Positions 26,254-35,595 of a stretch of 64,000 bases of DNA are shown in pieces. The stretch is taken from the NCBI RefSeq assembly GCF_002953715.1, contig NZ_CP025012.1, positions 3,534,001-3,598,000 of the forward strand, given 5' to 3'. Position 1 is the first letter of the stretch. The number at the start of each line of letters is the position of its first letter. A model generated the notes under the pieces. The model saw only the letters and a list, made by a program, of their open reading frames with translations. It searched no databases and had not been told where the DNA came from. Origin of the DNA: Rhizobium leguminosarum (GTDB taxonomy: Bacteria; Pseudomonadota; Alphaproteobacteria; Rhizobiales; Rhizobiaceae). Both the position numbers and the translations under genes were made by a program.

Positions 26254-27363
26254 TCAAGCGTGAACGATGCCGGCGCCACTCATGGCAGGATTCTCGATGA
26301 TCCGGCCGGTATCGGCGGCATAGAGGTGGATCTGGTCGTAATCGATCGCGATGCCGATCGGATCGCCCGACTTCACCTTCACCGCCTCGGTCAGCGCCAC
26401 GGCAAAGGGCAGCCCATCGAAATCGGCGTGCACGACGCGGCTGGCGCCGAGCTCTTCGATGAAATCGGCCGTTGCGGTGAGGGCGCCGGGCGCATCCGGG
26501 GCCACCAGCCGGGCGGCTTCGGCGCGCATGCCGAGTACGACGCGTTTGCCTTTCAGCGGCGCGGCGCGTTCGCGCGGCAGCGCGACCTTGCGGCTCTGAT
26601 CGTAGACGAAGACGCCCTCGTCATTGATCGTACCCTCGAGCAGGTTCATCGCCGGCGTGCCGACGAAGCCCGCGACGAAGCGCGAGACCGGATGATGATA
26701 GACCTCTTCCGGCGTGCCGACCTGCTCCACCCTGCCGCCGTTCATCACCACCAGCCGATCGGCCAGCGTCATCGCTTCGGTCTGGTCATGCGTAACGAAG
26801 ATCGAAGTGGCGCCGAGGCGGCGGTGCAAGCGGCGGATTTCGGCGCGCATGGCGATGCGCAGCTTGGCGTCGAGGTTCGACAGCGGTTCGTCGAAGAGAA
26901 ACACCTTCGGTTCGCGGATCATCGCGCGGCCCATGGCGACGCGCTGGCGCTGACCGCCGGAAAGAGCGGCCGGTCGGCGTTCGAGGAAGGGTTCGAGGCT
27001 GAGCGCCTTGGCGACCTCGCCGATGCGCCGGCTCCGCTCCGCCTTCGAGACGCCGGCCACCTTCAATGCGTAGCCGATATTCTCGGCAACGCTCATATGC
27101 GGATAAAGCGCATAGTTCTGGAACACCATGGCACAGCCGCGCTCGCGCGGTTCCAGCTGGTTGACGACGCGGCCGTCAATGGCGATTTCACCGCCAGTGA
27201 TTTCCTCGAGGCCCGCGATCATGCGCAGCAGCGTGGACTTGCCGCAGCCGGACGGGCCGAGGATGACGATGAACTCGCCGGACTGGATGTCGAGATCGAC
27301 GCCGTGAACGACGGGATTCTTGCCGTAGTTTTTCTTCACGCCACGAATGGAGATCGGTGCCAA
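26254..27363 (-). CDS. ugpC: sn-Glycerol-3-phosphate ABC transporter ATPase UgpC
   Basis: The 369-residue protein is the length of the MalK/UgpC group. Walker A is GPSGCGKST (36-44), followed by the Q-loop FQNYALYP, the signature [14 protein letters not shown], Walker [14 protein letters not shown] and the H-loop [11 protein letters not shown]. The C-terminal regulatory (TOBE-type) domain begins near [13 protein letters not shown]. As the last gene of a ugpB-A-E-C operon it powers uptake of glycerol-3-phosphate or its diesters. The gap to ugpE is only 12 bases. Confidence 0.9.
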   Translation of the reverse strand: MAPISIRGVKKNYGKNPVVHGVDLDIQSGEFIVILGPSGCGKSTLLRMIAGLEEITGGEIAIDGRVVNQLEPRERGCAMVFQNYALYPHMSVAENIGYALKVAGVSKAERSRRIGEVAKALSLEPFLERRPAALSGGQRQRVAMGRAMIREPKVFLFDEPLSNLDAKLRIAMRAEIRRLHRRLGATSIFVTHDQTEAMTLADRLVVMNGGRVEQVGTPEEVYHHPVSRFVAGFVGTPAMNLLEGTINDEGVFVYDQSRKVALPRERAAPLKGKRVVLGMRAEAARLVAPDAPGALTATADFIEELGASRVVHADFDGLPFAVALTEAVKVKSGDPIGIAIDYDQIHLYAADTGRIIENPAMSGAGIVHA

Positions 27364-27375
27364 GGGAATACTCCT

Positions 27376-28290
27376 TCACTTCTCGGTGGAGATAAGGCCG
27401 CGTACGAACCAGCGCTGCATCAAAATGACGAGGATCAATGGCGGCGACATGATGATCAGGGTTCCGGCCATGGCGACGTTCCAGTCGGGCAGACCGAATT
27501 CAGACGGGATGAGAGTCTTGAGCTGCGTCACGGCGATGCCGAATTTCGGATCGGTGGTGATCAGCAGCGGCCAGAGATACTGATTCCAGGCCCAGACGAA
27601 CATGATGGTGAAGAGCGCGATCATGTTTGGCCGCGAAAGCGGTAGCAGAATATCCCAGAAGAACCGGACCGGGCCTGATCCGTCCATCTTCGAGGCCTCA
27701 GCAAGTTCGTCCGGAACCGTCAGGTAGAACTGCCGGTATAGGAAGGTGCCGGTCGCGGTCGCGACCAGTGGCAGAACGAGACCAGGATAGGAATTCAGCA
27801 GGCCCCATTCGAGCTTGATCTGGAAGCCGGTGATCTGCGCGACGAGCCAGCTTATGCCGGTAAAGTCGAGGATCGTCTGGAAAGGTTGCAGCGCGTTGGC
27901 CGCAATCGAATAGGTCGGCACGATGCGGACTTCCAGCGGCAGCATCAGCGTGATGAAGATGATCCAGAAAATCACGTAGCGGCCACGGAAGCGGAAGTAG
28001 ACGATCGAGAAAGCTGCCATGGAAGACAGCATGACTTTGCCGGCACCGACCGTTGCGGCGAAGATGATGCTGTGGAACAGCTTGTTGCCGAGATCGGCGC
28101 GAACCCAGGCGGTCTCAGCGTTTTCCCAGAAATGCGAGCCCGGAGTGAGCGGCAGCGGCACACGATTGACCGTCTCCAGATCCAGCGTCGACGCGAAGAT
28201 GACGATGGCGAAAGGTAAAAGCGCGATCACCATGCCGAGCGCGAGAAGCGTATAGCAGATGAAGTTGAATATCGGCGTGCGTTCGATCAT
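27376..28290 (-). CDS. ugpE: sn-Glycerol-3-phosphate ABC transporter permease UgpE
   Basis: The 304-residue protein has six predicted membrane segments and the inner-membrane permease loop EASKMDGSGPVRFFWDILLPLSRPN (EAA motif) that docks on the ATPase. The ATG at 28290 (MIERTPIFN) is preceded by GAGG; the frame extends upstream without a better site. It starts ten bases after ugpA, fitting one transcript. Confidence 0.9.
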   Translation of the reverse strand: MIERTPIFNFICYTLLALGMVIALLPFAIVIFASTLDLETVNRVPLPLTPGSHFWENAETAWVRADLGNKLFHSIIFAATVGAGKVMLSSMAAFSIVYFRFRGRYVIFWIIFITLMLPLEVRIVPTYSIAANALQPFQTILDFTGISWLVAQITGFQIKLEWGLLNSYPGLVLPLVATATGTFLYRQFYLTVPDELAEASKMDGSGPVRFFWDILLPLSRPNMIALFTIMFVWAWNQYLWPLLITTDPKFGIAVTQLKTLIPSEFGLPDWNVAMAGTLIIMSPPLILVILMQRWFVRGLISTEK

Positions 28291-28300
28291 ATCCGCGACC

Positions 28301-29185
28301 TCACTTGTAGTGCACGCGCCGCTCGATGAAGCGGAACTGGAAGATGGTGAGAAGGACAACGAGCACCATCAGGATGATGGATTGCGCTGCGGCGCCCGAA
28401 TAATCGAGACCTCTGAAGCCGTCGAAATAGATCTTGTAGACCATGAGCTCGGTGGCGCGCGCCGGGCCGCCCTGCGTCATGACGTCGACGATACCGAAGG
28501 AATCCTGGAAGCTCTCGGTGATGTTGATGACGAGCAGGAAGAACAGCGTCGGCGTCAGCAGGGGCAGCTGGATATCCCAGATCCGGCGCATCGGCCCCGA
28601 ACCATCCATTGCGGCGGCCTCGATCAGCGAGCGCGGAATGCCTTGCAGCGCCGAGAGGAAGAAGATGAAGTTGTAGCCGATATATTTCCAGGAGAAGGCG
28701 ACAATGACGGCGATCATCGCATCCTTGCCGTCGAGTGCGGGGTTCCAGAGGCCGGGCCAGACGTGGTTGATAACCGACAGAAGGCCGGCTTCCGGCGCCA
28801 GGATGAAGCGGAAGGCGAGGCCAAGAGCGGGAGCGGCAATTGCGTAAGGCCAGATGAAGACGGACCGGTAGACTTTGTGGCCACGCAGTTCACGATCTGT
28901 CAAAAGCGCCAGGATGAGCGCCAGCCCCATGGCAATGGCCGTCGAGCTGAAGCCAAAGATCATGCTGCGGGTGATCGAATCCCAATAGATCGGATCGGTG
29001 AGCAGCTGTCTGAAATTGTCGAAACCGACCCAGGCATTGCCGCCGCCCCATGGCTGCTCGAGCGTGAACGCCCAATAGAGCGCCTGTGCACTCGGCCAAT
29101 AGAAGAAGACGAAGATCAGCAACAACATCGGAAATGCGAAGAGCAGTCCGATCGTTGTTGAGGAGAAAGTGACGCGCTTTTCCAT
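28301..29185 (-). CDS. ugpA: sn-Glycerol-3-phosphate ABC transporter permease UgpA
   Basis: The 294-residue protein has six membrane segments. FFYWPSAQALYWAF and FVGFDNFRQLL-type segments resemble E. coli UgpA, and the EAA loop reads IEAAAMDGSGPMRRIWDIQLP. It follows ugpB after a 213-base gap that contains a hairpin and a RIME-like element, so its expression relative to the binding protein is probably reduced. Confidence 0.9.
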   Translation of the reverse strand: MEKRVTFSSTTIGLLFAFPMLLLIFVFFYWPSAQALYWAFTLEQPWGGGNAWVGFDNFRQLLTDPIYWDSITRSMIFGFSSTAIAMGLALILALLTDRELRGHKVYRSVFIWPYAIAAPALGLAFRFILAPEAGLLSVINHVWPGLWNPALDGKDAMIAVIVAFSWKYIGYNFIFFLSALQGIPRSLIEAAAMDGSGPMRRIWDIQLPLLTPTLFFLLVINITESFQDSFGIVDVMTQGGPARATELMVYKIYFDGFRGLDYSGAAAQSIILMVLVVLLTIFQFRFIERRVHYK

Positions 29186-29213
29186 GAGTGGTCGTTTTCG
29201 TCCTGGTTTGGTT

Positions 29214-29301
29214 TAAAGCATGTCGCGCAAAAGTGCGCAGCGGTTTTGCGGTAACGACATGCGTCGAAATAAAGATCTAAAGCGCGAGCGGCGCGCTTTA
29301 G
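29214..29301 (+). repeat. RIME-like element between ugpB and ugpA
   Basis: TAAAGCATGTCGCGCAAAAG, a GCGGTTTTGCGG core, a CGACATGCGTC arm and an AAAGCGCGAG...GCGCGCTTTA second palindrome give the same two-palindrome layout as the copies at 38.6 and 56.5 kb. It is inserted inside an operon, in opposite orientation to transcription. Confidence 0.75.
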
Positions 29302-29350
29302 GCGCGGGCGGCGAGTTCGCATCCGCGGCCGACTAAAGAACTTGCAAAGA

Positions 29351-29383
29351 CGCACCCGGCGCGCGAAACGCGGGCCGGGTGCG
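29351..29383 (-). terminator. Intercistronic hairpin after ugpB
   Basis: CGCACCCGGC pairs perfectly with GCCGGGTGCG around an inner GCG-CGAAA-CGC stem, 16 bases past the ugpB stop. It has no T-run, so it is probably a stability or attenuation hairpin separating the abundant binding protein from the permeases. Confidence 0.6.
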
Positions 29384-29398
29384 GCTCATATCAACCGA

Positions 29399-30754
29399 TC
29401 AGGGGAGCTGAACGTTCTTGTAGGTCTGCTGGAAGCGGCGCAGCAGCGTATTGCCGCGTTCGGCAGCGCCGTCGAGCGAAGCCTGGACATCGGCATTGTT
29501 GACGAAGATTGCCTGCAGACCATTGGCGATTTCGGTGCGGACCTGCAGCAGGCCACCGAGACGGATGCCGTGCGGAGCCGCGTCGCCAGCCGGGGTAGCG
29601 GTCAGGCTCTGAATGGCGAGTTCGCGGCCGGCATAAGGAGCCTTATCGTAGAAGCCCTGCTTCTTCAGATATTCGAAGCCGGAGTTACGAACCGGGATGT
29701 AGCCGGTAACGGTCGACCAGGTAAGAGCTTCTTCCGGCTTTGCGATGAAGTTGAAGAAGGCAGCGGCAGCCTTGTATTCAGCGTCGGAATGACCCTTCAG
29801 AACCCAGAGCGAAGCGCCGCCGACGTAAGAGCTGTGACGGGTTGCGTCGCCGTAGGTCGGGAGCATGGAAACGCCCCAGTTCATGCCTTGCTTGGCGGTG
29901 CGGCCAACATTGCCGTGGTCGCCAACCGAGGTCAGGATGACCTGGCAATCGCCAGCGGCAAAGGCTTCGACGAAGGTCTGGCCGACAGCCTTGTTCTTGA
30001 TGACGGCAAGCTTGTTGTCGTACCAGGACTTGAGGTCCTTGACGTAGCTGACGAGAAGCGCGTTCTTGTTGAACACCAGCTCGCCGTCGAGACCTTCAAA
30101 GCCGTTCTTCTTCGTGGCGATTGCTTCGCCGTTTACGGCTTCGAACTGCTCGATATACTGCCAGACTTCGTTGTTGGAAATGTCAAAGCCGAGCGGGCAA
30201 GCATAGCCTGCGTCCTTCAGAGCCTTGAGGTCCTCGCCTGCTTCCTTCCAGGTTGCCGGAGCATGATCCTTGCCGATCTTGGCGAAGGCGTCCTTGTTCC
30301 AGTAGAGCAGAGCGGTCGAGGAGTTGAAGGGGAAGGAGTACATCTCGCCCTTCGAGGTCGCGTAGTAGCCGGAGATACCGGAGAAATAATCGTTCCAGTC
30401 GACGGTGTAGCCCATGTCGGCCATCAGCTTGTTGGCCGGGTAGTAGGCGCCGGAGAGCATGATGTCGAGCGTGCCGGCGTCGGAGACCTGGGCGATGGTC
30501 GGCTGCTTGCCGGCGCGGAAGGCAGCGATGGTGTTCTGCAGGGACGCGTCGTAGCTGCCCTGGCTGGTGCAGACGACTTCGTAGTCGGCCTGCGACTGGT
30601 TGAAGCGATCGCACTGCTCCTGGACACGCTTTGCAATGTCACCGGAATTGCCGAACCAGAAGTCGATCTTGGTCTTATCGGCGGCGGCAGCGGGACCAGC
30701 AAGAAACGCTGTAGCGAGAAGGGCGCCAACGGCGCCGAGAAGCTTGGCTTGCAT
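29399..30754 (-). CDS. ugpB: sn-Glycerol-3-phosphate-binding protein UgpB
   Basis: The 451-residue protein has a signal peptide (MQAKLLGAVGALLATAFLAG, cut near AAAAD). The mature part shows the UgpB pattern: a tryptophan-containing first strand (IDFWFGNSG), RFNQSQADYEVVCTSQGSYDASLQNTIAAFRAGKQPTIAQVSDAGT, and a C-terminal GGASLWVLKG / GYIPVRNSGFEYL region. It is the periplasmic receptor of the UgpBAEC importer. ATG 30754 has GAGG five bases upstream. In other proteobacteria ugp is part of the PhoB regulon; a possible Pho box lies upstream. Confidence 0.9.
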   Translation of the reverse strand: MQAKLLGAVGALLATAFLAGPAAAADKTKIDFWFGNSGDIAKRVQEQCDRFNQSQADYEVVCTSQGSYDASLQNTIAAFRAGKQPTIAQVSDAGTLDIMLSGAYYPANKLMADMGYTVDWNDYFSGISGYYATSKGEMYSFPFNSSTALLYWNKDAFAKIGKDHAPATWKEAGEDLKALKDAGYACPLGFDISNNEVWQYIEQFEAVNGEAIATKKNGFEGLDGELVFNKNALLVSYVKDLKSWYDNKLAVIKNKAVGQTFVEAFAAGDCQVILTSVGDHGNVGRTAKQGMNWGVSMLPTYGDATRHSSYVGGASLWVLKGHSDAEYKAAAAFFNFIAKPEEALTWSTVTGYIPVRNSGFEYLKKQGFYDKAPYAGRELAIQSLTATPAGDAAPHGIRLGGLLQVRTEIANGLQAIFVNNADVQASLDGAAERGNTLLRRFQQTYKNVQLP

Positions 30755-31112
30755 GAGAACCTCGAACGTAAAAGGGACGCGCACTTTCAGCGCACGCCCT
30801 ATTAGCTGGTTCAAATTGCGTCTACCAATGAAGATTACATGACATGAAATGATCGAAACCCAGTTGTCACAAAACCTTCATACAATTGTTATTCGCCAAT
30901 CTCGGGGAAATATTTATAGAAATTTCGCCAATTTCTTCAGCATGCAGTCAATAAATTACGTCTATATTCGAAACAATGGATTCTTAGGGGATATTTAATA
31001 TTTATTTATATTACGACGGAGTGCCACTATTCGCCTGCTCCGCTGCAACGAAACTTGCGAAATCACTGACATTTTTGCCGTTGCACTGGTGTGCAACCTC
31101 AGGATTTAGGCT
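30755..31112. promoter_or_regulatory. ugpB upstream region with possible Pho box
   Basis: This AT-rich 358-base gap has no coding potential that I can see. At 30864-30881 the plus strand reads TTGTCAC-AAAA-CCTTCAT, two seven-base half-sites with a four-base spacer resembling the PhoB consensus CTGTCAT-N4-CTGTCAT (about four mismatches). It reads opposite to the direction of ugpB transcription, which weakens the call. The region also separates ugpB from the end of the ROK gene. Confidence 0.35.
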
Positions 31113-32324
31113 TCAGGATTGAAGGGAATCCTTCAGGATCGCCGCAAAACGCGGATCGAATGCACGGCTGATCGGTCCGGCGGCAGCACCAAGCGCCACC
31201 GACCAGGGATCGGCCATGCCGGGCTGCAGGCGCGGCAGCGTCCGGCCACGATGCTGGGCGATCGAGGGTAGCAACGGGCCGATTGCCGCAATCAACCTGT
31301 TCACCAGCGCTTCCGGCGCGCTGCCGCAGAGGATCACCGTCTGCGGATCGAACAGCGTCTCAAGGAGATGGATGCTCCAGCGCAGATCCACTGCTGCCGC
31401 CTCGACCCAGGCGTGGATGCTTTGATCGCCCCTTAAGGCGAGATCGTTGATCCGTGCATAAAGGCCGGGATCGGCGGGATCGATCGACAGATGCTGGTAG
31501 AGCGAGGCGAGCGAAGCGCGATGTTCGAGCGGCGTCGATTTGCCGTCGGCAAACAGCAGTGCCATGCCGATCTCGCCGGCATTGCCGTTGGTGCCGCGGT
31601 AAAGCTCGCCGTTCAGAATGAGGCCAGCGCCGATGCCATAACCGACGAAGAGGCAGACGGCATGGTCGAGGCCATGGGCGGCTCCCACCATGCGCTCGGC
31701 GGTCGCCGCCGCCGCCGCGTCGTTTTGCAGGCCGACATCGAGCCCGGTGCCGGCAGTCAGCGTTTCCAACAACGGAAATTTCTGCCAGGCCTCCATCATC
31801 CACGGATCGTCGCCGCTGCCGGCAACCCCGAAAGGCCCTGGCATGGCGGCGCCGAGACCAACCAGCCGCTTTTCCGACTGCTGGACGATCCCGGCAAGTT
31901 TTGACCGCACGCCGGCGACGAGATCGAGGATGACCTTCGTCCCGTTCGACGGACCGCCTGGTGGGAGGCCGGCCTCATCGCGCACGAGAACGCTACCGAC
32001 CAGATCGACGGCGACCGCCCGCGTCACATGCCGGTCGATCTGCAGGCCGATCGCAAAGGCGCCCTCTGGCACCAAGCCGTAGGGTGTCGACGGCTGGCCC
32101 CTGCCCCTCCTCACCGCCTCCTGTGAACTGACGAGACCGTCGCGCTCGAGTTCCTCGATGATATTCGACACCGTCTGTTTGGTCAGCCGCGTCGCCCGTG
32201 CCAGATCGGCGCGTGAAAGCGCACCGTTGATCCTCAGCGCATCGATCATCACGCGCCGGTTATGCGCGCTGGTGCCTTCGTGATTGGTGCCGCTCTTGGC
32301 GCGGATCGGGCGGATGTCATTCAT
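31113..32324 (-). CDS. ROK-family transcriptional regulator
   Basis: A 403-residue protein. An N-terminal winged helix-turn-helix (GALSRADLARATRLTKQTVSNIIEELERDGLVSS, residues about 30-65) precedes a sugar-kinase-like ROK domain. The cysteine zinc motif of ROK kinases is missing, and no DxGxT ATP site is evident, so it acts as a sugar-responsive repressor rather than a kinase. GAGGG precedes the ATG at 32324. It is divergent from the ABC/SIS/PfkB operon and a perfect dyad lies between them, so it most likely represses that operon and itself until a sugar ligand binds. Confidence 0.88.
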   Translation of the reverse strand: MNDIRPIRAKSGTNHEGTSAHNRRVMIDALRINGALSRADLARATRLTKQTVSNIIEELERDGLVSSQEAVRRGRGQPSTPYGLVPEGAFAIGLQIDRHVTRAVAVDLVGSVLVRDEAGLPPGGPSNGTKVILDLVAGVRSKLAGIVQQSEKRLVGLGAAMPGPFGVAGSGDDPWMMEAWQKFPLLETLTAGTGLDVGLQNDAAAAATAERMVGAAHGLDHAVCLFVGYGIGAGLILNGELYRGTNGNAGEIGMALLFADGKSTPLEHRASLASLYQHLSIDPADPGLYARINDLALRGDQSIHAWVEAAAVDLRWSIHLLETLFDPQTVILCGSAPEALVNRLIAAIGPLLPSIAQHRGRTLPRLQPGMADPWSVALGAAAGPISRAFDPRFAAILKDSLQS

Positions 32325-32366
32325 GTGCAATTCCCTCTTGACTCCAATAGAATGTTGAAGAAGTAA

Positions 32367-32387
32367 TAAGTCAAGACACTTGACTTA
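32367..32387. promoter_or_regulatory. ROK operator between divergent regulator and ABC operon
   Basis: Perfect inverted repeat: TAAGTCAAG and CTTGACTTA separated by ACA, 43 bases upstream of the ROK start and 160 bases before the binding-protein start. The nine-base arms and the position make it a strong operator candidate. Confidence 0.75.
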
Positions 32388-32546
32388 ATGAGGAACCGGA
32401 GAGTTCCAGGGAACGCAGGAGCCGGGCAACGGCTCCGACGACGCTCCGAGACGACGAACCGGCACGTTTTCGCGCGTGCCTTCTCGAACACCGATGGCGG
32501 AGGACCGCCCTCGGCAATGCGTAAATGTCAAAAACTGGAGGCTGCA

Positions 32547-33785
32547 ATGCTGAAATCCTTTAACAAGACGCTTCTGGGTGCGGCCTTGATCGGCGCATCC
32601 CTTGCGCCGCACGCTTTCGCCGAAACGACGCTGAACGCGCTTTTCATGGCGCAGGCCGCCTATAGCGAGGCCGATGTGCGCGCCATGACCGACGCCTTCG
32701 CCAAGGCGAACCCCGACATCAAGGTCAATCTCGAATTCGTTCCCTATGAAGGTCTGCACGACAAGACGGTGCTGGCGCAAGGTTCCGGCGGCGGCTACGA
32801 CGTCGTCCTCTTCGACGTCATCTGGCCGGCCGAATATGCCACCAACAAGGTGCTGGTCGACGTCTCCTCTCGCGTCACCGACGAGATGAAGAAAGGCGTG
32901 CTGCCGGGCGCCTGGACCACTGTGCAATATGATAGCAAATATTACGGCATGCCGTGGATCCTCGACACCAAATACCTGTTCTACAACAAGGAAATCCTCG
33001 AAAAGGCCGGCATCAAGACCCCGCCCAAGACCTGGGACGAACTGACCGAACAGGCAAAGACGATCAAGGACAAGGGCCTGCTCGCTACCCCGATCGCCTG
33101 GAGCTGGTCGCAAGCCGAAGCCGCGATCTGCGATTACACCACGCTCGTCAGCGCCTTTGGCGGCGATTTCCTGAAGGACGGCAAGCCAGCCTTCCAGACC
33201 GGCGGCGGCCTCGATGCATTGAAATACATGGTCTCCAGCTATTCCTCCGGCCTGACCAATCCGAATTCCAAGGAATTCCTGGAAGAGGACGTCCGCAAGG
33301 TCTTTGAAAACGGCGATGCCGCCTTCGCGCTGAACTGGACCTACATGTACAACATGGCCAACGATCCGAAAGACAGCAAGGTCGCAGGCAAGGTCGGCGT
33401 CGTGCCGGCGCCGGGTGTTGCCGGCAAGAGCGAGGCTTCGGCCGTCAACGGCTCGATGGGCCTCGGCATCACCTCGGCCAGCAAGCATCCTGATGAGGCC
33501 TGGAAATACATCACCTTCATGACCTCGCAGGCGACGCAGAATGCCTATGCCAAGCTCAGCCTGCCGATCTGGGCGTCCTCCTATGAGGACCCGGCCGTCA
33601 CCAAGGGCCAGGAAGAGCTGATCTCCGCCGCCAAGATCGGCCTTGCGGCCATGTATCCGCGTCCGACAACGCCGAAATATCAGGAGCTCTCGACCGCGCT
33701 GCAGCAGGCGATCCAGGAATCGCTGCTCGGCCAGTCCTCTCCCGAGGACGCGCTGAAGTCGGCCGCCGACAATAGCGGCCTCTGA
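32547..33785 (+). CDS. ABC transporter extracellular sugar-binding protein
   Basis: The 412-residue protein has a signal peptide (MLKSFNKTLLGAALIGASLA, cut near AFAE). The mature protein is a family 1 solute-binding protein: FAKANPDIKVNLEFVPYEGLHDKTVLAQGSGGGYDVVLFD, then YGMPWILDTKYLFYNKEILEKAGI with the typical hinge. GGAGG lies six bases before the ATG. It is first in an operon with two permeases, a SIS protein, a PfkB kinase and an ATPase. The cargo is therefore probably an amino-sugar or sugar-amine conjugate. Confidence 0.9.
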   Translation: MLKSFNKTLLGAALIGASLAPHAFAETTLNALFMAQAAYSEADVRAMTDAFAKANPDIKVNLEFVPYEGLHDKTVLAQGSGGGYDVVLFDVIWPAEYATNKVLVDVSSRVTDEMKKGVLPGAWTTVQYDSKYYGMPWILDTKYLFYNKEILEKAGIKTPPKTWDELTEQAKTIKDKGLLATPIAWSWSQAEAAICDYTTLVSAFGGDFLKDGKPAFQTGGGLDALKYMVSSYSSGLTNPNSKEFLEEDVRKVFENGDAAFALNWTYMYNMANDPKDSKVAGKVGVVPAPGVAGKSEASAVNGSMGLGITSASKHPDEAWKYITFMTSQATQNAYAKLSLPIWASSYEDPAVTKGQEELISAAKIGLAAMYPRPTTPKYQELSTALQQAIQESLLGQSSPEDALKSAADNSGL

Positions 33786-33800
33786 GCAAAGCACGAAACC

Positions 33801-33825
33801 CCGGGCGGCGCCGGCCGTCGCCCGG
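33801..33825 (+). terminator. Intercistronic hairpin after the binding-protein gene
   Basis: CCGGGCG pairs with CGCCCGG across a GC-rich loop, 16 bases after the stop. It probably protects the upstream mRNA or attenuates the permease genes; there is no T-run. Confidence 0.55.
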
Positions 33826-33865
33826 TTCGATCTCGATAACCTGTGAATGAAGAAGGGTCGCCTTG

Positions 33866-34750
33866 ATGTCGGGCACTTGGCTGACAACCCGCGCGTGGCT
33901 TTTGATGCTGCCGCTTCTCGTGGTCATGATATCAGTCATCGGCTGGCCTCTGATCGATACCGTCGGCCTCTCCTTCACCGATGCCAAGCTCGTCGGCACC
34001 GAAGGAAACTTCGTCGGCATCGACAATTACGCGAAGATGGTCTCAGGCTCGAATTTCCAGCGTACGCTGATCACCACCGCATGGTTCGCGATCGTCTCGG
34101 TCGCCGCCGAAATGGTGATCGGCGTGCTGGCTGCCCTGCTGCTGAACCAGCAGTTTCGCGGCCGCACCGCGCTGCGCGCCCTGATGATCCTACCCTGGGC
34201 GCTGCCGACCGTCGTCAACGCCACACTCTGGCGGCTGATCTACAATCCGGAATACGGCGCACTGAACGCCGCGCTGACCCAACTCGGCATGCTGGATGCC
34301 TACCGCTCCTGGCTCGGCGAACCAGGCACGGCGCTGGCGGCCCTCATCGTCGCCGACTGCTGGAAGAATTTCCCGCTGGTGGCGCTGATCGCGCTGGCCG
34401 CACTCCAGGCCGTGCCGCGCGACATCACCGCCGCCTCGCTGGTCGACGGCGCCGGCGCTTTCGCTCGCTTCCGCTTCGTCATCCTGCCCTATCTCGCCGG
34501 CCCGCTGATGGTGGCCCTGGTGCTGCGCACGATCGAAGCCTTCAAGGTCTTCGATATCATCTGGGTCATGACCCGCGGTGGCCCGGCCAACAGCACGCGT
34601 ACGTTATCGATCCTCGTCTATCAGGAAGCCTTCTCCTTCCAGCGGGCAGGCTCGGGGGCATCGCTGGCATTGATCGTCACGCTGCTGGTGACGCTGCTTG
34701 CTGCCGGCTACGCCGCTCTGGTGCGTAAGACCGCCGGGAGTGCGGCCTGA
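33866..34750 (+). CDS. Sugar ABC transporter permease (MalF/UgpA type)
   Basis: The 294-residue protein has six membrane segments. The first half carries FTDAKLVGTEGNFVGIDNYAKM, and the EAA loop is ITAASLVDGAGAFARFRFVILPYL. ATG 33866 follows an AAGAAGGGT ribosome site. It overlaps the next permease by one base (TGATG). Confidence 0.9.
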   Translation: MSGTWLTTRAWLLMLPLLVVMISVIGWPLIDTVGLSFTDAKLVGTEGNFVGIDNYAKMVSGSNFQRTLITTAWFAIVSVAAEMVIGVLAALLLNQQFRGRTALRALMILPWALPTVVNATLWRLIYNPEYGALNAALTQLGMLDAYRSWLGEPGTALAALIVADCWKNFPLVALIALAALQAVPRDITAASLVDGAGAFARFRFVILPYLAGPLMVALVLRTIEAFKVFDIIWVMTRGGPANSTRTLSILVYQEAFSFQRAGSGASLALIVTLLVTLLAAGYAALVRKTAGSAA

Positions 34751-35595
34751 TGGAACGCCAGAGCCCACTCTTTTCTGCCTTCATTCACCTCTGCGCCCTG
34801 CTGCTTGCCGCCGTCATCCTGGCGCCGATCCTGTGGCTGTTCATCATGAGCATCTCGCCAGCCGCCGACCTTGCCGCAAAGCCGCTGCGCTGGTGGCCGC
34901 AGACGGTGGATTTCTCTCGCTACGGCGTACTGCTCTCGACGATCGAAAACAGCGCTGGCGCCGCCTTCACCTCGTCGCTGCGCAACAGCATCGAGGTGGC
35001 GGGCATGGCGACGATCGCTGCCATCGCGCTCGCCATTCCGGCCGGCTGGGCTGTGTCGCGCACACCTTCGGTCGGCTGGTCGCTGTCGATGGTGATCGCC
35101 ACCTACATGCTGCCGCCGGTGGCGCTCGCCGTGCCGCTCTATATGGGCCTCTCCCATCTCGGATTGCTGAACAACGTCTTCGGCCTCGCCCTCGTCTATC
35201 TCACCATCCTTGCGCCCTTTACCACCTGGTTGATGAAATCGGGCTTCGATTCCATCCCGCGCGAGATCGAATCCGCGGCGATGATCGACGGCGCCGGCCT
35301 GTTCCAGACGTTGAGGATCATCACGCTGCCGCTCGCTGCCCCCGTGGTGGCAACGTCAAGTCTCTTTGCCTTCCTGCTTGCCTGGGATGAATTTTTCTAT
35401 GCGCTGCTCTTCACCTCGGACCAGCGGGCCAAGACGCTGACCGTCGCCATCGCAGATCTCGCCGGCGGCCGCGTTTCCGATTACGGACTGATCGCAACGG
35501 CAGGCGTGCTCGCCGCCCTGCCCCCGGTGCTGATCGGTCTTGTCATGCAACGCGCCCTGATTTCGGGGCTCACCAGCGGCGGCGTCAAGGGATGA
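34750..35595 (+). CDS. Sugar ABC transporter permease (MalG/UgpE type)
   Basis: The 281-residue protein has six membrane segments. The EAA loop is IESAAMIDGAGLFQTLRIITLPL. It starts with one-base overlap after the first permease and its own TGA overlaps the ATG of the SIS gene (ATGA), so transport and metabolism are tightly co-expressed. Confidence 0.9.
   Translation: MERQSPLFSAFIHLCALLLAAVILAPILWLFIMSISPAADLAAKPLRWWPQTVDFSRYGVLLSTIENSAGAAFTSSLRNSIEVAGMATIAAIALAIPAGWAVSRTPSVGWSLSMVIATYMLPPVALAVPLYMGLSHLGLLNNVFGLALVYLTILAPFTTWLMKSGFDSIPREIESAAMIDGAGLFQTLRIITLPLAAPVVATSSLFAFLLAWDEFFYALLFTSDQRAKTLTVAIADLAGGRVSDYGLIATAGVLAALPPVLIGLVMQRALISGLTSGGVKG

Noticed and set aside
29342..30805. A 487-codon plus-strand open frame opposite ugpB
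   Set aside because: Shadow of ugpB: no family similarity, and it runs through the hairpin region.
32385..33887. A 500-codon minus-strand open frame opposite the sugar-binding protein gene
   Set aside because: It is antisense to a gene with a clear signal peptide and family match; the encoded protein is rich in Arg, Gly and Asp with no recognisable domain. Long antisense frames are common in GC-rich rhizobial DNA.
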